Program-made: the position numbers and the translations under genes | Shown: positions 60,482 to 64,000 of the stretch, in pieces | How positions within the stretch are numbered: position 1 is the first letter of the stretch | How the letters are laid out: each line of letters opens with the position of its first letter | Notes under the pieces: generated by a model | What the model was told of the DNA's origin: nothing | Database searches by the model: none | Seen by the model: only the letters and a program-made list of their open reading frames with translations | Source of the DNA: Pseudomonas putida | Lineage (GTDB): Bacteria; Pseudomonadota; Gammaproteobacteria; Pseudomonadales; Pseudomonadaceae | NCBI RefSeq assembly: GCF_025905425.1 | Contig: NZ_CP109603.1 | Coordinates: 5,348,501 to 5,412,500, forward strand | Length of the DNA: 64,000 nucleotides | Reading direction: 5' to 3'

Positions 60482-60745
60482 TCAGACAGCCTCGTTGGAC
60501 TCGTCCTCGAACGCGGCGAAGACCGGATCCTCGGTGACGATCTCTTCAGCGGCGATGAACTCGTTGGTGACGATGCCTTCGGCGATTTCACGCAGGGCAA
60601 CAACGGTCGGCTTGTCGTTTTCCCACGCTACGCGTGGCTCTTTGCCGCCGGTCGCCAGCTGACGGGCGCGCTTGGTCGAGAGCATGACCAGCTCAAAGCG
60701 GTTATCCACGTGTTCCAGGCAGTCTTCAACAGTTACGCGGGCCAT
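60482..60745 (-). CDS. rpoZ: RNA polymerase omega subunit
   Basis: An 87-residue subunit stabilising the beta' fold of RNA polymerase and forming part of a ppGpp site. The family pattern [30 protein letters not shown] is complete, followed by [19 protein letters not shown]. The start is the ATG at 60745; six further codons upstream lack support. It precedes spoT on the same strand, functionally apt since SpoT makes the nucleotide sensed by RNA polymerase. It contains a near-DnaA 9-mer TTATCCACG at 60702. Confidence 0.95.
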   Translation of the reverse strand: MARVTVEDCLEHVDNRFELVMLSTKRARQLATGGKEPRVAWENDKPTVVALREIAEGIVTNEFIAAEEIVTEDPVFAAFEDESNEAV

Positions 60746-60924
60746 GGTCTTCCTCAGTAGCAATTGCGGTGGGCGTGCAGCCCAATATGGGCAGGCGGAC
60801 TCGATAGTTTAAAAAATCACCAGCCAATAGGGAAGCGCTGTTTTGCCGCGCGCGGATCAGGCCGCTCCCTGTGGGGGCGGGGTTGCTCGCGAAAGGGCCG
60901 CAACAGACACCCTCCTCTTGTATC

Positions 60925-61797
60925 TCACAACATCGCGTCGCGCAACCGTGGGGTCAGTTCCTCGAACAATGTCTGCACCGAGCGCAACGCCCGGCAATCT
61001 GGCCGGGTCAGCAGCCACAGCTGGGTATCGCAACCGGGCAGCGGGCCGCTCAGCGCATCAACGCCGGGCAAGGCATGCACCATGTAATCGGGCAGCGCCG
61101 CCACGCCCAGCCCGGTGCTGACCAGTTGCGCGATGGTCGACATGCCGCTGCATTGGTAGCGCGGGCTCAGCCCGGGGTACTGCTGGTTGCGCCAGACCAC
61201 GGTGGGGTGGTCCTGCATTGAATCGTCCGGGGCAATCCACGGCACGCTGCCGGCAGCCTCGTCCAGCCGTTCACGCCACTGCGGCTGGCCGCAGATCACA
61301 TAGGAGGTCGAGCCCAGGCAACGCCCCACCAGGTGCTCCGGTGGCGTGTTGGTCAGGCGCAGGGCGATGTCGGCATCGCGCCGGCTGAGGTTGGCGAAAG
61401 TGTTGGAGGTGCCCATTTCCAGCGACAAGGCCGGGTAATTGGGCATGAAGTCGGCCAGCGCCGGCAGCAACAGGCTGTGCATCACGGCCTCGGTACAGGT
61501 CAGCCGCACCGTGCCGCTGACCACCTGTTCGCCGCTGGTCATGGCGATGCGCGCGGCCTCCAGGGCCTGCTCGGCGCGCTCGGCCTGCTCCGCCAGGGCC
61601 TGGGCGGTGTCGGTGGGCAGGTAGCCCTTGCGGCTTTTGACGAACAGCGCGGTGCCCAGCGCGGATTCGAGACGACGGATCGAACGGAACACCGTCGAAA
61701 CGTCGACCTTGAGCAATTCGGCAGCCTTCGCCAGCGAGCGGCCACGTTCCAGGGCCAGGACCAGGGAGAGGTCGGCGTGGGTAATCTGATATTGCAT
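60925..61797 (-). CDS. LysR-family regulator divergent from the glutamylpolyamine genes
   Basis: A 290-residue LysR-type regulator. HTH residues about 5-62 (LVLALERGRSLAKAAELLKV, then STVFRSIRRLESALG) are followed by an effector domain. The start is the ATG at 61797 (MQYQITHADLSLV); the open frame continues for 59 non-conserved residues into the divergent promoter. It is transcribed away from the gamma-glutamylputrescine synthetase-like gene across a 205-bp gap, so it is likely to regulate polyamine breakdown, though the gap contains no dyad I am confident in. Confidence 0.88.
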   Translation of the reverse strand: MQYQITHADLSLVLALERGRSLAKAAELLKVDVSTVFRSIRRLESALGTALFVKSRKGYLPTDTAQALAEQAERAEQALEAARIAMTSGEQVVSGTVRLTCTEAVMHSLLLPALADFMPNYPALSLEMGTSNTFANLSRRDADIALRLTNTPPEHLVGRCLGSTSYVICGQPQWRERLDEAAGSVPWIAPDDSMQDHPTVVWRNQQYPGLSPRYQCSGMSTIAQLVSTGLGVAALPDYMVHALPGVDALSGPLPGCDTQLWLLTRPDCRALRSVQTLFEELTPRLRDAML

Positions 61798-62002
61798 TGG
61801 TGCACGCTCTGCTTGCCGAAATGCCAATGTCTGTTGCGTTGAGGCCATTTTATAGTGGAACCGCCCCTGGGAATCAATGCGCCCGGTCGGGCAACCAATC
61901 CCCACGATGGGAAAGTGAAAAAAACAACAGCTGCAACCATCGTCGCCCGTGAGGCGCCAGCCGTATCCCCACATCGCCGCAGCACATCAAAGGATGTACA
62001 CC

Positions 62003-63385
62003 ATGACGTCGGTCACCCCGTGCGCCAGTTCTTCCAGCGAGATGAATGACTTCCTCCAGGCCCATCCGGATACGCAGTATGTCGATCTGCTGATCTCCGA
62101 CATGAACGGCGTGGTACGCGGCAAGCGCATCGAGCGGGCCAGCCTGCACAAGGTGTACGAGAAAGGCATCAACCTGCCGGCGTCACTGTTTGCCCTCGAC
62201 ATCAACGGCTCGACCGTCGAGAGTACCGGCCTGGGCCTGGACATCGGCGATGCCGACCGCATCTGCTACCCAATCCCCGGCACGCTGTGCAACGAGCCGT
62301 GGCAAAAACGCCCCACCGCTCAGCTGCTGATGACCATGCATGAGATCGAAGGCCAGCCCTTCTTCGCCGACCCGCGCGAAGTGCTGCGCCAGGTGGTGAG
62401 CAAGTTCGACGACCTGGGCCTGGATATCTGCGCCGCATTCGAGCTCGAGTTCTACCTGATCGACCAGGACAACCTCAACGGCCGCCCGCAACCGCCGCGT
62501 TCGCCCATTTCTGGCAAGCGCCCGCAGTCGACCCAGGTGTACCTGATCGACGACCTCGACGAATACGCCGACTGCCTGCAGGACATGCTCGAAGCGGCCA
62601 AGGAGCAGGGCCTGCCAGCCGATGCCATCGTCAAAGAAAGTGCCCCGGCGCAGTTCGAGGTCAACCTGCACCACGTTGCCGACCCGCTGAAGGCCTGCGA
62701 CTACGCGATCTTGCTCAAGCGCTTGGTCAAGAACGTCGCCTACGACCATGAAATGGACACCACGTTCATGGCCAAGCCCTACCCGGGCCAGGCGGGCAAT
62801 GGCCTTCATGTGCACATCTCGCTGTTGGACAAGAAAACTGGCAAGAACATCTTCGCCAATAGCGACCCGCTGCAAAGCGACGCGCTGCGCCACGCCATCG
62901 GTGGCGTGCTGGAGACCATGCCAGCGTCGATGGCCTTCCTGTGCCCGAACATCAACTCCTACCGCCGCTTCGGTGCGCAGTTCTACGTCCCCAATGCGCC
63001 GAGCTGGGGCCTGGACAACCGTACCGTGGCGGTCCGCGTGCCGACCGACAGCAGCGAAAACGTGCGCATCGAGCACCGTGTGGCCGGCGCCGACGCCAAC
63101 CCGTACCTGATGCTCGCGGCCATTCTCGCTGGCATTCACCACGGCCTTACCAGCAAGGTCGAGCCGGGTGAGCCCATTGAAGGCAACTCGTACGAACAAC
63201 TGGAACAGAGCCTGCCGAACAACCTGCGTGACGCCCTGCGCGCGCTGGATGACAGCGAAGTGCTCAATCAATACATCAGCCCGGACTACATCGATATCTT
63301 CGTCGCCTGCAAGGAAAGCGAGCTGGCCGAGTTTGAAGTGTCGATTTCCGACCTTGAGTACAACTGGTACCTGCACACGGTGTAA
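62003..63385 (+). CDS. puuA: Glutamine synthetase-family gamma-glutamylpolyamine synthetase
   Basis: A 460-residue enzyme of the glutamine synthetase fold that ligates glutamate to putrescine or another polyamine amine using ATP. The beta-grasp domain (residues 15-110; VDLLISDMNGVVRGKRIER) is followed by the catalytic domain: AAFELEFYLI (metal ligands), FEVNLHHVADPLKACDYA, ATP- and glutamate-binding FMAKPYPGQAGNGLHVHISL, and RIEHRVAGADANPYL. The loop pattern and length match PuuA/SpuI rather than GlnA (no adenylylation Tyr motif). AAGGATG lies upstream of the ATG. The following gene hydrolyses gamma-glutamyl amides, completing the PuuA/PuuD pair. Confidence 0.9.
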   Translation: MTSVTPCASSSSEMNDFLQAHPDTQYVDLLISDMNGVVRGKRIERASLHKVYEKGINLPASLFALDINGSTVESTGLGLDIGDADRICYPIPGTLCNEPWQKRPTAQLLMTMHEIEGQPFFADPREVLRQVVSKFDDLGLDICAAFELEFYLIDQDNLNGRPQPPRSPISGKRPQSTQVYLIDDLDEYADCLQDMLEAAKEQGLPADAIVKESAPAQFEVNLHHVADPLKACDYAILLKRLVKNVAYDHEMDTTFMAKPYPGQAGNGLHVHISLLDKKTGKNIFANSDPLQSDALRHAIGGVLETMPASMAFLCPNINSYRRFGAQFYVPNAPSWGLDNRTVAVRVPTDSSENVRIEHRVAGADANPYLMLAAILAGIHHGLTSKVEPGEPIEGNSYEQLEQSLPNNLRDALRALDDSEVLNQYISPDYIDIFVACKESELAEFEVSISDLEYNWYLHTV

Positions 63386-63389
63386 GCCC

Positions 63390-64000
63390 ATGAGCGCAAA
63401 TGCGGTCCCCTTGATCGGTATCAGCGCCTGCCGCCAGCAGGTGGGGAAGAACTCGTCGCACACGGTGGGCGACAAGTATGTCGAGGCGGCCGGCTTTGCC
63501 GGGCTGCCGCTGATTTTGCCGGCGCGAGACGGGGGCAGTGATACCCCGGCGCTGCTGGCCCAGCTCGACGGCATTCTTTTTACCGGCTCGCCTTCAAATA
63601 TCGAACCGCATCATTACAATGGCGCCCCCAGCACGGAGGGTACCCGGCATGATCGCGCGCGCGATCGCCTGACCCTGCCGCTGCTGCAGGCGGCCATTGC
63701 CGCCGGTGTGCCGGTGTTGTGCATCTGCCGTGGGTTTCAGGAATTGAATGTGGCCCTTGGCGGCACCTTGCACCAGCGTGTGCAGGAGCTGCCTGGCTAC
63801 CTTGACCACCGCGAACCTGAGGACGCACCCCTGGAGGTGCAATACGGCCCTCGCCACCCTGTCGGCATCGAGCCTGGCGGGTTGTTCGAGCGCCTGGGCC
63901 TGGCTGCGCAATTCGAGGTCAACTCGTTGCACAGCCAGGGCATCGATCGCCTGGCCCCTGGGCTGCGCGTCGAAGCACGGGCCCCGGATGGCCTGATCGA
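63390..64000 (+). CDS. puuD: Gamma-glutamyl-gamma-aminobutyrate hydrolase family protein (3' end cut by window)
   Basis: A class I glutamine amidotransferase-like hydrolase releasing gamma-aminobutyrate from gamma-glutamyl-GABA. 203 codons are visible and the frame runs off the window. The nucleophile Cys113 in VLCICRGFQELNVALGG is followed by the VEVNSLHSQ-type His segment (here FEVNSLHSQGIDRLA), which supplies the catalytic His. FTGSPSNIEPHHY is the oxyanion-side motif. It starts 4 bp after the synthetase stop, clearly one operon. The remaining pathway genes presumably lie beyond the edge. Confidence 0.92.
   Translation, partial: MSANAVPLIGISACRQQVGKNSSHTVGDKYVEAAGFAGLPLILPARDGGSDTPALLAQLDGILFTGSPSNIEPHHYNGAPSTEGTRHDRARDRLTLPLLQAAIAAGVPVLCICRGFQELNVALGGTLHQRVQELPGYLDHREPEDAPLEVQYGPRHPVGIEPGGLFERLGLAAQFEVNSLHSQGIDRLAPGLRVEARAPDGLI

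Overview
The window looks like ordinary high-GC chromosome of the Pseudomonas putida group. Three things point there: the gene content and order (uvrD, an orphan zwf, the two-subunit pyruvate carboxylase, aspA, purEK, pstSCAB-phoU, phoBR, ubiAC, rubredoxin and its reductase, recG-oxyR, exbBD-tonB, spoT-rpoZ, glutamylpolyamine genes), the many copies of the P. putida-type REP element with its inner GCGGG(G)CAAGCCCGC core, and the divergent glucose-6-phosphate dehydrogenase/RpiR pair. From memory the order parallels the PP_5298-PP_5356 stretch of strain KT2440, which would put it within about 100 kb of the replication origin. No tRNA, rRNA, CRISPR array, prophage or intact insertion sequence was seen.

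Layout. 1-5.9 kb: end of a CPA2 cation/proton antiporter, an SMI1/KNR4 protein, a Tim44-like protein, uvrD and a hypothetical gene. 6-13 kb: central carbon entry, with zwf facing an RpiR/HexR-type regulator across a 15-bp palindrome, then a LysR gene facing the two pyruvate carboxylase subunits. 13.1-13.8 kb: a small AT-flanked cassette of an unrecognised 100-residue protein overlapping a HipB-like XRE regulator, with three evenly spaced operator-like sites. 13.8-23.2 kb: an accessory metabolic stretch holding an amino-acid ABC permease and binding protein without an ATPase, a homocysteine methyltransferase family gene, two GNATs, a PaiB-like protein, a MocR regulator, a polyamine-binding protein coupled to an acetylpolyamine-deacetylase-like gene, and an AraC regulator. 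23.4-31.8 kb: aspA with a divergent LysR gene, purEK behind a structured leader, small membrane and periplasmic proteins, a sugar-phosphate mutarotase, a thioesterase and an MFS carrier. 32-45 kb: the phosphate regulon (pstS, pstCAB, phoU, phoR, phoB) interrupted by a response regulator, an M23 peptidase and a CNNM/CBS membrane protein; three 7-4-7 Pho boxes are readable. 45-61 kb: ubiA-ubiC, rubredoxin and reductase, an HU protein, HDOD, recG, oxyR, exbB-exbD-tonB, ridA, spoT and rpoZ. 61-64 kb: a LysR gene divergent from a gamma-glutamylpolyamine synthetase, followed by a gamma-glutamyl hydrolase cut by the window edge.

Polyamines recur: uptake protein, deacetylase, PaiB-like protein and GNATs near 17-22 kb, and the glutamylation pathway at 62-64 kb. 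The most unusual signals are non-coding or coding-embedded: five 12-bp-spaced DnaA-box-like 9-mers inside the linker of the MocR gene, written largely with codons that are rare in this genus, with three further perfect 9-mers nearby; helically phased TGCA-N6-TGCA sites at the XRE cassette; a purE leader with a terminator hairpin and a competing pairing partner; and a 102-bp-period duplication of a REP element plus the 3' end of the mutarotase gene. I did not find a clearly new multi-gene system. The XRE cassette and the DnaA-box array are the best candidates for something undescribed.
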